Below, piece after piece: positions 48,311-56,963 of a DNA stretch of 64,000 nt. The position numbers were made by a program, and so were the translations under genes. The stretch spans positions 1,116,001 through 1,180,000 of the forward strand of contig NZ_VFPM01000001.1 in assembly GCF_006716675.1 (NCBI RefSeq), given 5' to 3'. A model generated the notes under the pieces. The model did not search any database, had not been told where the DNA came from, and saw only the letters and a list, made by a program, of their open reading frames with translations. This stretch comes from Humibacillus xanthopallidus (GTDB lineage: Bacteria > Actinomycetota > Actinomycetes > Actinomycetales > Dermatophilaceae). How positions within the stretch are numbered: the first letter of the stretch is position 1; every line of letters starts with the position of its first letter.

Positions 48311-49876
48311 GTGAAGTCTTCACGCGCCCTGCTGGCGGCTGGGACAGCCGCACTGCTCGGCATGGTCATCATCGCTCCCTCGACCGCGGCCGTTCGCGCC
48401 GACTCGTGGAGCTCGTGGGGGTTCGACACCTCCAACAGCCGTTACAACCCGGGCTCTGGTCTCGGGGTCGGCAACGTCGGCTCTCTCGCCGTCAAGTGGA
48501 AGACCCAGACGACGGGCAACGTCTCGGCGACACCCGCCGTCGAGAAGGGCGTCGTCTACGTCCCCGACGACGCCGGGTTCCTCTACGCCATCGATGCCGC
48601 CACGGGCGCCGTCACGTGGCAGACGAGCATCTCCGGTCTCACGGGAATCCCGGGCGACTACTCGAGAGCGACGCCCGCCATAGCCGGCGATGTCCTCGTC
48701 CTCGGCGACCAGGCCGGCAAGGCGTTCAGTCCGGACGGCTATCTGCTCGGGATCAACAAGGCAACCGGCGCGATGGTCTGGAAGACGAAGATCGAGGGCG
48801 GCTTCCCGATCCTGACGCAGTCGGCGACGGTCGTCGGCGGCACGGCATACGTCGGGGTCGCGTCCTATGAGGAGGCCCTCGTCAGGTTCGGCGTGCCGCT
48901 GTCGTTCCGGGGCAAGATGATGGCCGTCGATGCCGCAACCGGCGTGATCCAGTGGCTCACCTACACGGTGCCCGTCGGCTACACGGGCGGCTCTGTCTGG
49001 GGGTCGGCTCCCGCGGTCGACGTCAAGCGCAACTCGCTCTACATCGCGACCGGGAACAACTACTCGATCCCCGCCTCGGCGACCGCCTGCCTCTCGACCG
49101 CCCCCGATGACGCGGCCCGCGCCGCGTGCATCGACCCGGCGGACATGTTCGACGCCATCGTCTCCCTGGACCTGACCACGGGCGCTGTGAAGTGGTCGAT
49201 GCGCGCGCTGCCCAGCGACGCCTGGAACCTCGCGTGCGGCATACCCTTCCTGCCCGGGTTCACCGAGCCGACCCCCGACTGTCCCGCTGACCCCGGCCCC
49301 GACTTCGACTTCGGCCAGGCACCGACCCTCTACAAGGTCAAGGGCACGGAGTACGTCGGCGCGGGTCAGAAGTCCGGGAAGTACTGGGCCGTCAACCCGG
49401 ACACCGGTGCCGTCCTGTGGTCGACGCAGGCCGGCACGGGCGGCGTCGGTGGCGGACTCCAGTGGGGCTCGGCCGTTGACGGCTCACGGGTCTACACGGC
49501 CAACGCGAACAGCGAGGCGAAGCCCTGGACCCTCAAGGACGGCACCGTCACCACCGCCGGGGGCTGGGCCGGTCTCGACGCCGCGACAGGTCGCATCATG
49601 TGGACCACGGCAGCACCCACCGGAGCCGGCGCACCCGGGCCGGTCACCGCGGTCGACGGTGTCGTCTTCGGATGCTCCGGCGATGCCGACGGGCACATGT
49701 ATGCGCTCAAGGCGTCGTCCGGCGCGGTCCTCTGGGACTTCCCTTCCGGTGACACCTGCTACTCCGGGGCGTCCGTCGTCGGCAGCACCGTCTACTGGGG
49801 AACCGGCTACGTGACGCTCCCGCCGGATCCACGGCCGGGCGGCGCGCTCTACGCCTTCACCGTGAACGGCACGTAG
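48311..49876 (+). CDS. secreted PQQ-binding-like beta-propeller enzyme (polyvinyl-alcohol-dehydrogenase-like)
   Basis: 521 residues from GTG 48311 (CAGGAGG upstream). Signal peptide 1-29 (ALLAAGTAALLGMVIIAPSTAA). The mature part has repeated tryptophan-docking strands, such as VVYVPDDAGFLYAIDAATGAV, DGYLLGINKATGAMVWKT, MMAVDAATGVIQWLT, YWAVNPDTGAVLWST and MYALKASSGAVLWDF, as in PQQ quinoproteins. No cytochrome c CxxCH motif is present. The best guess is a periplasmic or secreted quinoprotein alcohol dehydrogenase; PQQ biosynthesis genes are not in the window. It is followed by a long terminator. Confidence 0.82.
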   Translation: MKSSRALLAAGTAALLGMVIIAPSTAAVRADSWSSWGFDTSNSRYNPGSGLGVGNVGSLAVKWKTQTTGNVSATPAVEKGVVYVPDDAGFLYAIDAATGAVTWQTSISGLTGIPGDYSRATPAIAGDVLVLGDQAGKAFSPDGYLLGINKATGAMVWKTKIEGGFPILTQSATVVGGTAYVGVASYEEALVRFGVPLSFRGKMMAVDAATGVIQWLTYTVPVGYTGGSVWGSAPAVDVKRNSLYIATGNNYSIPASATACLSTAPDDAARAACIDPADMFDAIVSLDLTTGAVKWSMRALPSDAWNLACGIPFLPGFTEPTPDCPADPGPDFDFGQAPTLYKVKGTEYVGAGQKSGKYWAVNPDTGAVLWSTQAGTGGVGGGLQWGSAVDGSRVYTANANSEAKPWTLKDGTVTTAGGWAGLDAATGRIMWTTAAPTGAGAPGPVTAVDGVVFGCSGDADGHMYALKASSGAVLWDFPSGDTCYSGASVVGSTVYWGTGYVTLPPDPRPGGALYAFTVNGT

Positions 49877-49886
49877 CAGCGCGAAA

Positions 49887-49934
49887 GCGCCGCGTGCCCT
49901 CCGGCCGGACGTCTGGCCGGAGGGCACGCGGCGC
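49887..49934. terminator. 20+20 base perfect inverted repeat after the PQQ-type gene
   Basis: Arms 49887-49906 and 49915-49934 with an 8-base loop, eleven bases after the stop. Confidence 0.85.
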
Positions 49935-50036
49935 CGCACGGGTCCGTCAGCTCACAGCTCCATTCGGCCGGCATGACGGTGTCCTCGCACTCGGGTGGCG
50001 ATGACGGCGGATCTCCGGACCGTTTCGGACGGAAAC

Positions 50037-50054
50037 ATCACTCGATCGCGGGAT
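50037..50054. promoter_or_regulatory. palindrome variant upstream of the LAL regulator (site 2)
   Basis: ATCACTCGATCGCGGGAT: the left half is identical to site 1 and the right half is degenerate. Centred about 105 bases before the regulator GTG. A second small dyad GTTTC-GGACG-GAAAC ends just before it (50022-50036). Confidence 0.6.
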
Positions 50055-50150
50055 GCGTCCCGCCGGGCCCCCGACGGTTTCACCGACCGACGGCTCCGCA
50101 CCCCGTGCAAAACGCGGACGCCGCCTCGGCACCTCCGGCAGGCTGAGGCC

Positions 50151-52976
50151 GTGTCCTCGCACGCCGGTTTCGTGGGACGTGCGGTCGAGCTGGCCGCAGC
50201 CACTTCCGCCCTCGGTGCGCTCGCCGAGGGACGAGCCTCGGCGCTGGTCATCGAGGGCGAGGCTGGCATCGGAAAGACGCGTCTCGTGCAGGCCATCGAG
50301 GAGCAGGCCCACGCCCGTCGCGTGACCGTGTTCCACGGCCAGGCTCATCCCTTCGAGCGCACGAGACCCTTTGCGATGGTGTCCTCTGCACTCGACCTCA
50401 AGCGGCGGCCACCTGACGCGCGCCGGGCCGCGATCGCCTCGCTGCTGGCCCGCGACGGATGGGGTGGGGACCACGCCGCCGGCGACCTCCACTTCCGGGT
50501 GCTCGAGGAGGTCGTCGACCTCGTCGAGGCCTCGTGCGCCGACCGGCCGGTCCTGCTCGTCGCCGAGGACATCCACTGGGCAGACCCGGCCAGCCTGTCG
50601 CTGGTATCCGCCGTCGTCCGCCGTATGCCGTTCTCCCCGGTTCTCGTCGTCGTGACCGTCCGGTCGTCGCCCGCGTCTCCCGATGTGGCGCGGTTGCTCG
50701 ATGACCTCGAGTCGGCTGGCGCACGCACACTCCGGCTGGCCCCGCTCCCGCGGGTCGACGTCCACACCCTCGCTGCCCACGAGCTCGGCGGGCCGCCGGG
50801 CCCCACCCTGTCGACGATGCTCGACCAGGCAGGCGGGAACCCGCTCTGGGCGACGGCGCTGCTGCGAGCCCTGGCCGACGAAGGCACGCTCGTCCGATCC
50901 GGCCCCCGGGTCGAGGCGCCGAGCTCAACGCTGCCCACGTCGCTGAGCGACCTCGTCCTTCGTCGCCTGCGGGACCTGTCGCCCGCGACCCTCGAGCTGC
51001 TCAAGGTGGCCGCGGTGCTGGGTGATGCCGTGTGGGTCCACGACCTCGCGGCAGTCGCCCGCACGACACCCGATGAGGTCGTCGGGCTACTCGGCGAGGC
51101 TTTCGACGCGCGACTGCTCGACGAGGCCGACGACCGACTGGTCTTCCGGCACCAGCTCGTGCAGGCCGCGATCTACCAGCGCATCCCGGCCCCCACCCGA
51201 CGCGTGCTCCACCGACAGGCGGGGGTGGCCCTCATGAGGGCCGGCGCCGACCGGCTGGATGTGGCCGACCACCTGGCGCTCGGGTCGGAGCGAGGTGACG
51301 ACGAGGCTGTCGCCTGGTTGCGCGACGCCGCCCGCGAGGCCCTGCCGAGCGCGCCGACCGTGAGCGTCGGTCTGCTGCGCCGGGCCGAGGCGCTGCTGCG
51401 CCCCGGCCATCCCGATGTGGACGAGGTCTCGGCAGAGGTCGTCGAGGCGCTGCTGCGTGCGGGTCAGGTCGAAGAGGCATCGAGCCGGGCCGAGGCGGTG
51501 CTCGCGCGAAGCCACGCACCCGCGGTGGACGTGAGACTGCGTCTTGCGCTCCTCGGTGCGCTGGCCCTGCAGAACCGCGCCCCCGAGGTGATCACCGTCG
51601 CGCAGGCCGTCCTTGCCGGACCGACCCCGCTCCACCCCCTCGAAGAGGTGCCGGTCCTCGCTCAGCAGAGCTGGGCCCTGACCTACTCCGGAGACGCGCC
51701 CGCGGGTGAGTCCGTCGCGCGTCGAGCGCTCGAGATCGCCGAGGGCGCGGGGGTCGGCGCCCTGACGGTCTGGGCGCTGACGGCCCTGCTCGTCGCGGTG
51801 GGACGCCAGGGCAGGTTCGGCGAGGCGCTGGCTCAGGCGCGGCGTGCCGCTTCCCTGGCCGCGACCGCGTCCGGCACGCCCCCACCGCCCTTGCAGCCGA
51901 AGCTCTTCCTCGGCCTCACGCTCTTCGACTGCGACCTCGTGAAGGAGGCGCGGGCGGCATACCGCGATGCCCTCGACGAGGAGTTCGGCTCCGGCTGGTG
52001 GCTCGCGGACACGTTGATGGCCGACGCGGCCGCCTGCTTCGAGGTCGGCGATTGGGAGGACGCGGGGCCCCGGCTCGTCGCAGCCGAGGAGGCCGCGCGG
52101 CGCAAGCACCACCCGCTCCTGCTGTCCCAGTCCCTCGCCTTCCAGACCATCATCGCGACGGGAGCCGGCGACCTCGCCGCCGCGTCCACGTTGGCGTCCG
52201 GCATCGAGGGGTCGCTCACGGGCGAGGAGCTGAGCTACAACGCCGGCATCATCGCGTTCGCGGTGGCCCGGCTCCGCTCCGGCCTCGGCGACGACCGGAG
52301 TGCCTTTGACGTGCTGCTGCGGTGCTGGCGCCACGACGCGACGCATGCGAGCGCGTACTACCACCGGAAGCTGGCGCCCGATCTCGTCCGGCTCGCGCTC
52401 GCACTGGATCACCGCGCTGTCGCCGTCGAGGTGACCGAGGGTGCGGTGGCAGCGGCCGCCCTCGAGCCGGACATCCCGTCCGTGCGCAGTGTCGCCCTGA
52501 GGTGCACGGCGCTCGTCGCGGGGGACGTCGACGCTGCCCTCGAAGCCGTGGGTCTGGCCCGGAAGTCGCCGCTGCTGCTCGAGCACGTCGGGGCGTGTGA
52601 TGACGCCACCCGCGTGCTCGCCGGGTGCGGCCGCACGGACGAGGCGACGGCGCTGTTGATGGAGGCTCTCGAGCGGCTCGAACGAGCCGGGGCGGAGGCA
52701 TGGGCGGGACGGGTGCGGGCGCAGCTTCGTGACCTCGGTGCCCACCCCGGGCCGCGCGGGCCCAGACGCCGGCCCGCGACGGGGTGGCAGAGCCTGTCCG
52801 CGACGGAGCGGTCGGTCTCGGCGCTCGTCGCGGAGGGCATGACCAACGGCGCGATCGCGAGACGGCTCTACATCTCCCCGCACACCGTCAACACCCACCT
52901 GCGGCACGTCTTCGCCAAGCTCGGGGTGTCGAACCGGGTCGAGCTCGCCGTGATGGTTCATCGCTCGATCGAGTGA
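50151..52976 (+). CDS. LAL-type LuxR-family transcriptional regulator (large ATP-binding)
   Basis: 941 residues from GTG 50151. N-terminal AAA/STAND ATPase: Walker A GEAGIGKT (36-43) and Walker B LLVAEDIHWAD (about 136-146). Long helical TPR-like repeats fill the middle. The C-terminal LuxR helix-turn-helix is LSATERSVSALVAEGMTNGAIARRLYISPHTVNTHLRHVF (about 880-919). LAL proteins sense a small molecule and activate transcription. The final codons (HRSIE, stop) are themselves an operator-like palindrome (52960-52977) for the gene after it. Confidence 0.9.
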   Translation: MSSHAGFVGRAVELAAATSALGALAEGRASALVIEGEAGIGKTRLVQAIEEQAHARRVTVFHGQAHPFERTRPFAMVSSALDLKRRPPDARRAAIASLLARDGWGGDHAAGDLHFRVLEEVVDLVEASCADRPVLLVAEDIHWADPASLSLVSAVVRRMPFSPVLVVVTVRSSPASPDVARLLDDLESAGARTLRLAPLPRVDVHTLAAHELGGPPGPTLSTMLDQAGGNPLWATALLRALADEGTLVRSGPRVEAPSSTLPTSLSDLVLRRLRDLSPATLELLKVAAVLGDAVWVHDLAAVARTTPDEVVGLLGEAFDARLLDEADDRLVFRHQLVQAAIYQRIPAPTRRVLHRQAGVALMRAGADRLDVADHLALGSERGDDEAVAWLRDAAREALPSAPTVSVGLLRRAEALLRPGHPDVDEVSAEVVEALLRAGQVEEASSRAEAVLARSHAPAVDVRLRLALLGALALQNRAPEVITVAQAVLAGPTPLHPLEEVPVLAQQSWALTYSGDAPAGESVARRALEIAEGAGVGALTVWALTALLVAVGRQGRFGEALAQARRAASLAATASGTPPPPLQPKLFLGLTLFDCDLVKEARAAYRDALDEEFGSGWWLADTLMADAAACFEVGDWEDAGPRLVAAEEAARRKHHPLLLSQSLAFQTIIATGAGDLAAASTLASGIEGSLTGEELSYNAGIIAFAVARLRSGLGDDRSAFDVLLRCWRHDATHASAYYHRKLAPDLVRLALALDHRAVAVEVTEGAVAAAALEPDIPSVRSVALRCTALVAGDVDAALEAVGLARKSPLLLEHVGACDDATRVLAGCGRTDEATALLMEALERLERAGAEAWAGRVRAQLRDLGAHPGPRGPRRRPATGWQSLSATERSVSALVAEGMTNGAIARRLYISPHTVNTHLRHVFAKLGVSNRVELAVMVHRSIE

Positions 52977-52977
52977 T
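52960..52977. promoter_or_regulatory. palindrome overlapping the LAL stop codon (site 3)
   Basis: ATCGCTCGATCGAGTGAT differs from site 1 by one base. It contains the last codons and stop of the regulator and is centred about 71 bases before the monooxygenase ATG. Confidence 0.7.
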
Positions 52978-53039
52978 GTCTCCGGCCGGGCCGTCGGCGG
53001 AGGATCGGTCCATCCGGCTCACGACCCAAGGAGGCGCGC

Positions 53040-53324
53040 ATGACGATCAGGGTGGTCATCCAGTTCCAGGCCCAGCCGGGCAGACGCACCGATCTGCGGC
53101 AGGTGCTCGAAGGCATCTCGGCGACCCACGGGCCGGAGGCCCCGGGCTTCCTCGGCAGCACGGTCTACGAGACGCTCGACAGCGGCGACGGTCTCGTCGA
53201 GATCGCCGAGTGGGAGTCCGCCGACGCGCAGGCCGAGGCTGTGCAGTCAGCGATGGACTCGGGTGTCTACGCCCCGGTGATGGAGCTGGTGGCGAGGCCG
53301 TTCACGGCCACCAGGATCGGTTGA
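53040..53324 (+). CDS. antibiotic biosynthesis monooxygenase (ABM) family protein
   Basis: 94 residues from ATG 53040, AAGGAGG upstream. The ferredoxin-like ABM fold is suggested by VVIQFQAQPGRRTDLRQVLE, GFLGSTVYETLDS and VEIAEWESADAQAEAVQS. Proteins of this size act as small cofactor-free oxygenases, quinone monooxygenases or heme-degrading enzymes; which one is unclear. It follows the LAL regulator and carries its palindrome upstream. Confidence 0.85.
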   Translation: MTIRVVIQFQAQPGRRTDLRQVLEGISATHGPEAPGFLGSTVYETLDSGDGLVEIAEWESADAQAEAVQSAMDSGVYAPVMELVARPFTATRIG

Positions 53325-53421
53325 CGGGAGCGGCAAGGTCACGATTGCCGCACGCTGTCGCGCGGTCCGCAGACCCAGTCGCCCGGCGCTCCTACCCTGA
53401 CCGTCAGGGACAGGGGGTGCG

Positions 53422-54165
53422 ATGGGCAGGACTCAGACCGTGGCCGGCGAGGTGCTGCGCGTTGCCCTCATCGTGGTCGGTGTGGGCGTCACCGGATACA
53501 TCGCGCTCATGGTCGTGCTCTTCTACTCGCTCCAGGAGCCGTATCCCTTCCTCGACGTGCGCAACGAGAGCGGCCGTCCGTTGCTCATCGAGCGGGCCGA
53601 CGTCGTGCGCTCTCCGGGAGTGGAGGGGTCGGCTCTTCTGGCATGGCGCACCAAGGAGGGTTGGTACGGGGGCGGCGATGGGTGCGAGCAGGAGCAGCTG
53701 GTGGCGCGCGACCTGCAGGGCGCGGTCGTCGCGCGGCGCACCGGTGCGTGCACGTCGGACACGTGGACGATCACCGGGGAGGGCATGCCCGCAGCGCCCC
53801 GCTACCAGCGCGAGCCCGTCGCGCCCGACGACGTGGAGGCCCGGCTCGTCCTGGAGTCCTACGGGACGGAGGACTCGGTGACCGCGTGGTGGCGGGCGCT
53901 GCCGACGACCCTCGAACGAGCCGCGACGAAGGGCCGAGAAGCGGAAGTGAGCGTGCACGGCCCCTTCGTCGAGGGCCGGGACCTGACGATGTACGTCCGA
54001 GGGGCAGATGCGGCCACGGTCCTCGAGTTCGCCCGCACGCAGGTGCTGCGCCCTTCGCCCGGAAGGGTGTACGCGTACGTCAGTGCCCCCGGCCAGCCTG
54101 CCCCGCAGACCGGAACGCCGGTGCAGCTCGACGCCACGACCGCGCCGACCGCCCGCACCCGGTGA
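53422..54165 (+). CDS. one-TM hypothetical protein
   Basis: 247 residues from ATG 53422. One membrane helix (about 13-35, LRVALIVVGVGVTGYIALMVVLF), then a folded extracytoplasmic part of mixed composition with two Cys (GDGCEQEQ and TGACTSDTW) that could form a disulfide. The last 40 residues are Pro/Thr-rich. I do not recognise a family. No nearby partner. Confidence 0.7.
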   Translation: MGRTQTVAGEVLRVALIVVGVGVTGYIALMVVLFYSLQEPYPFLDVRNESGRPLLIERADVVRSPGVEGSALLAWRTKEGWYGGGDGCEQEQLVARDLQGAVVARRTGACTSDTWTITGEGMPAAPRYQREPVAPDDVEARLVLESYGTEDSVTAWWRALPTTLERAATKGREAEVSVHGPFVEGRDLTMYVRGADAATVLEFARTQVLRPSPGRVYAYVSAPGQPAPQTGTPVQLDATTAPTARTR

Positions 54166-54272
54166 AGAGAGCAGGAGGACTCCCGACGCCGCGCTCCTTC
54201 CATCTCCCCGTGCTCGATCAACGCTGAAGGACCCGACGAAGACGAGAGCTGGACCTCTCGCCATCGTGCACG

Positions 54273-54842
54273 CTAACGGTGCAGGAGCTCGCGCCTCATC
54301 ACGGGTCGGGTCGGGTAGGTCCGTCCGATCTCGGCAAAGCCCGCCCGTCGGAACATGGCGAGGGTTCCCGTGAAAACTGCTGATGGGGAAGGGATTCGAG
54401 CGAGCCCGTCGGTGTCGACAGGGTGACCGTCGAGTACCGATGCGCCGTGCTGAGCCGCCCAGTCCGCAGCAGCCTCGAGCAGAGCGACTCCGATGCCGCT
54501 GCCCCGGTGCTCGCGGCGAACCACAAAGCAGGAGACCCACCACGCGTCAGGGTCATCATCAAGGATGCGGGCGAGTGCCCGGTGCTCGACTATCCGTGGC
54601 AGCGTCGACCGCGGCACCACTCGCGTCCAGCCGACCACGTCGCCGTCCAGGTAGGCCAACAGACCGACGGGAGGATCTGCCTGCTGAATCTCACCTCGCA
54701 GCGCGTCTCGGTTCGTGGCTTCGTCGTGCCGACGAAAGCGTTGACACCAGCACGATGCGGGGTTCTTCTCCCGAGGACCGAAGACCCGCCCGAGTTGTGG
54801 CCATCTCTCAGCAGTCGCCGGCACCACACGCACACTGGTCAT
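54273..54842 (-). CDS. GNAT-family N-acetyltransferase
   Basis: 189 residues from ATG 54842 with GGAGGG upstream. The acetyl-CoA loop is VVRREHRGSGIGVALLEAAADWA, and VGWTRVVPRSTLPR is the preceding strand. It begins with SCWCQRF, a Cys-rich segment that occurs in a subgroup of GNATs. Substrate unknown. The neighbouring gene at 54999 is divergent, 156 bases away. Confidence 0.85.
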   Translation of the reverse strand: MTSVRVVPATAERWPQLGRVFGPREKNPASCWCQRFRRHDEATNRDALRGEIQQADPPVGLLAYLDGDVVGWTRVVPRSTLPRIVEHRALARILDDDPDAWWVSCFVVRREHRGSGIGVALLEAAADWAAQHGASVLDGHPVDTDGLARIPSPSAVFTGTLAMFRRAGFAEIGRTYPTRPVMRRELLHR

Positions 54843-54998
54843 CGTTTTGGATCCCTCCTGCCGCACCCGGACGTCTGTCCGTCGCCGTACAGCGACTAAC
54901 CAAGACGCTAGACCTCGACGACGACAGGCCCGTCGCAATGGCATCGGGCGGCTCGGCTCGAGTGGGACGGCGCCGCCGGCGCTCGTACATTGGACGTC

Positions 54999-55514
54999 AT
55001 GGCTCATCGCCTTGCGCCGCTCTTGCTCACCGGCGGCCCGGCTGTCGGCAAGACGGTCACCGCAACGTCCTTGGCTGCGGCGATCCCCCGTACCGCATAC
55101 GTGGACGTCGACGACATCCGGCAACTGGTCAAGAACGGCGGTGCTGCGCCATGGGAAGGCGCCGAAGGTCGAGCCCAACAGCTGCTGGGTGTCCGCAACG
55201 CCGCAGCCCTCACCGGCAACTTCGCCTCCGCGGGCTTCAACGTGACGCTGACGGACGTCGTCACTGCGGTGACGCTTGCCGAGTACAGACGCCTCGTGCC
55301 CGGCGTGTTCGTCGTCCGGCTGTCGGTGTCACTGGAGGAGGCATGGCGGCGCGCTCGAACCCGGAAGGTGTACCTGACGGACGAGGAGTTCGAGTCCCTC
55401 CACCACGGCCAGAGCGCGCCTCTGCCGGTCGACCACCAGCTGGACGTCACCGACCTCGACCGCGCGGGACAATCCCAACGCGTACGCCAGCTCTGGTTCG
55501 GGCATCGAGGCTAG
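54999..55514 (+). CDS. P-loop kinase-like protein
   Basis: 171 residues from ATG 54999; a TTG at 54990 is possible. Walker A GGPAVGKTVT at residues 11-20, an acidic pair VDVDD in the next strand, then LTDVVTAVTLAEYRRLVPGVFVVRLSVSLEEAWRRARTRK, typical of small AAA/adenylate-kinase-like phosphotransferases (zeta-toxin or chloramphenicol-phosphotransferase type). No antitoxin-like gene precedes it. Function unknown. Confidence 0.72.
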   Translation: MAHRLAPLLLTGGPAVGKTVTATSLAAAIPRTAYVDVDDIRQLVKNGGAAPWEGAEGRAQQLLGVRNAAALTGNFASAGFNVTLTDVVTAVTLAEYRRLVPGVFVVRLSVSLEEAWRRARTRKVYLTDEEFESLHHGQSAPLPVDHQLDVTDLDRAGQSQRVRQLWFGHRG

Positions 55515-55615
55515 ACGTACGCGGTGCGCTCACCAAGAGGCTCGGGCTCGTTGTCGGGGGCTCCCCGCGGACGTGCCCAACCCTCACACCGGCACCCGCC
55601 GGCCCCACACAGACG

Positions 55616-55648
55616 AAACTCCCCGAACCCTGTGGGTTCGGGGAGTTT
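55616..55648. terminator. bidirectional terminator between kinase gene and tRNA-Ser(CGA)
   Basis: AAACTCCCCGAACCC and GGGTTCGGGGAGTTT are perfect 15-base arms around TGT, ending in A/T on both sides: the most classical rho-independent terminator of the window. Confidence 0.92.
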
Positions 55649-55669
55649 CCGATGTCTTGAGACATCACA

Positions 55670-55759
55670 TGGCGGTGGCGGTGGGATTTGAACCCACGGT
55701 GGAGTTACCCCCACACACGCTTTCGAGGCGTGCTCCTTAGGCCGCTCGGACACGCCACC
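55670..55759 (-). tRNA. tRNA-Ser (anticodon CGA)
   Basis: 90 bases with encoded CCA (TGG at 55670-55672 on the plus strand). Acceptor GGTGGCG/CGCCACC; anticodon arm CACGC-CTCGAAA-GCGTG gives CGA; a long variable arm follows. Reads UCG. Confidence 0.96.
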
Positions 55760-55770
55760 GAGAGGAGACC

Positions 55771-56283
55771 TTACCGGAGCCTGCGGCCCTCGAAGAAATC
55801 CACCAGCAGGGCCGCCGACTCCTCGGCCCGCACCCCTCCGATGACCTCGACGTTGTGCGTCGCGAGGGGGTCGCGGGTGAGGTCCCAGACGGATCCGCAC
55901 GCTCCCGCCTTGGGGTCCCAGGCGCCGAAGACGACGAGCTCGACCCTCGCCGCGATGAGCGCGCCGGCGCACATGATGCACGGCTCGAGGCTGACCGCGA
56001 GGGTGCACCCCTCGAGCCGCCACGTGCCCAGGGCGCGCGCCGCCTCCCGGATCGCCACGACCTCCGCATGCGCGGTCGGGTCGCCGTGCGCCTCCCGCTC
56101 GTTGCGTCCACGCCCGACGGCGACCCCGTCCGGGTCGACGACGATCGCGCCGACGGGCACGTCCCCCGTGCTCCGCGCCGCGGAGGCGAGCGTCAGCGCC
56201 TCGCCGAGCCACGCGGCATACCGCTCCTCGGCGTCGTCGGGCACGGGCTCGTTGCGCGAGGGGGTCTGCGAATGCTTGGCCAC
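55771..56283 (-). CDS. tadA: tRNA adenosine(34) deaminase TadA
   Basis: 170 residues from GTG 56283. The zinc and catalytic motifs are TAHAEVVAI (His and Glu) and [10 protein letters not shown] (two Cys), as in TadA. It converts A34 of tRNA-Arg(ACG) to inosine. Divergent from upp, with 17 bases between starts; the tRNA-Ser is immediately downstream. Confidence 0.93.
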   Translation of the reverse strand: MAKHSQTPSRNEPVPDDAEERYAAWLGEALTLASAARSTGDVPVGAIVVDPDGVAVGRGRNEREAHGDPTAHAEVVAIREAARALGTWRLEGCTLAVSLEPCIMCAGALIAARVELVVFGAWDPKAGACGSVWDLTRDPLATHNVEVIGGVRAEESAALLVDFFEGRRLR

Positions 56284-56300
56284 ACGCTAAGTTTCCACCC

Positions 56301-56939
56301 ATGGACGTCCACGTCGCAGACCACCCGCTCATCGCCCACAAGCTGACCTACCTGCGCGACAAGCGGACCGACAGCCCGACGTTCCGACGCCTCGCCGAGG
56401 AGCTCATGACCCTCCTCGCCTACGAGGCGACCCGTGAGGTGCGCGTCGAGCCGTTCGAGATCGAGACCCCCGTGGCGCCGACGACCGGCATCAAGCTCTC
56501 CAACCCCAAGCCGCTCATCGTGCCGATCCTGCGTGCGGGGCTCGGCATGCTCGAGGGCATGGTCCGCCTCCTCCCGAGCGCCGAGGTCGGGTTCCTCGGC
56601 ATGCAGCGCAACGAGGAGACCCTAGAGCCGGTCACCTACGCGAACCGGCTGCCCGACGACCTCACGGGCCGCCAGGTCTTCGTCCTCGACCCGATGCTCG
56701 CGACGGGAGGCTCGATGGCCGATGCCATCCGCTACCTCATCGACCGCGGCGCCGACGACATCGCCGCCGTCTGTCTGCTCGCCGCACCCGAAGGTGTCGC
56801 ACACCTCGAGTCCGCGCTCTCCGACACCGGTGTGCCCGTCAAGCTCGTGACCGGCACGATCGACGAGCGGCTCAACGAGAAGGGCTACATCGTCCCCGGC
56901 CTCGGCGACGCCGGCGACCGGCTCTACGGCACTGTCTGA
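56301..56939 (+). CDS. upp: uracil phosphoribosyltransferase
   Basis: 212 residues. The PRPP-binding site is [17 protein letters not shown]; the uracil-binding end is [17 protein letters not shown]. The N-terminal [22 protein letters not shown] is typical of the family. It salvages uracil to UMP. Upstream is the divergent tadA, as in other actinobacteria. Confidence 0.95.
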   Translation: MDVHVADHPLIAHKLTYLRDKRTDSPTFRRLAEELMTLLAYEATREVRVEPFEIETPVAPTTGIKLSNPKPLIVPILRAGLGMLEGMVRLLPSAEVGFLGMQRNEETLEPVTYANRLPDDLTGRQVFVLDPMLATGGSMADAIRYLIDRGADDIAAVCLLAAPEGVAHLESALSDTGVPVKLVTGTIDERLNEKGYIVPGLGDAGDRLYGTV

Positions 56940-56963
56940 CAGCCGATTCCGTATGCCGTCCGC

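Noticed and set aside
49995..50150. A longer start for the LAL regulator
   Set aside because: It would run through the palindrome at 50037; homologous proteins start near the GFVGR motif, matching GTG 50151.
54999..55514. Calling the P-loop kinase a zeta toxin
   Set aside because: No epsilon-like antitoxin lies next to it, and the Walker A region alone fits several phosphotransferase groups.
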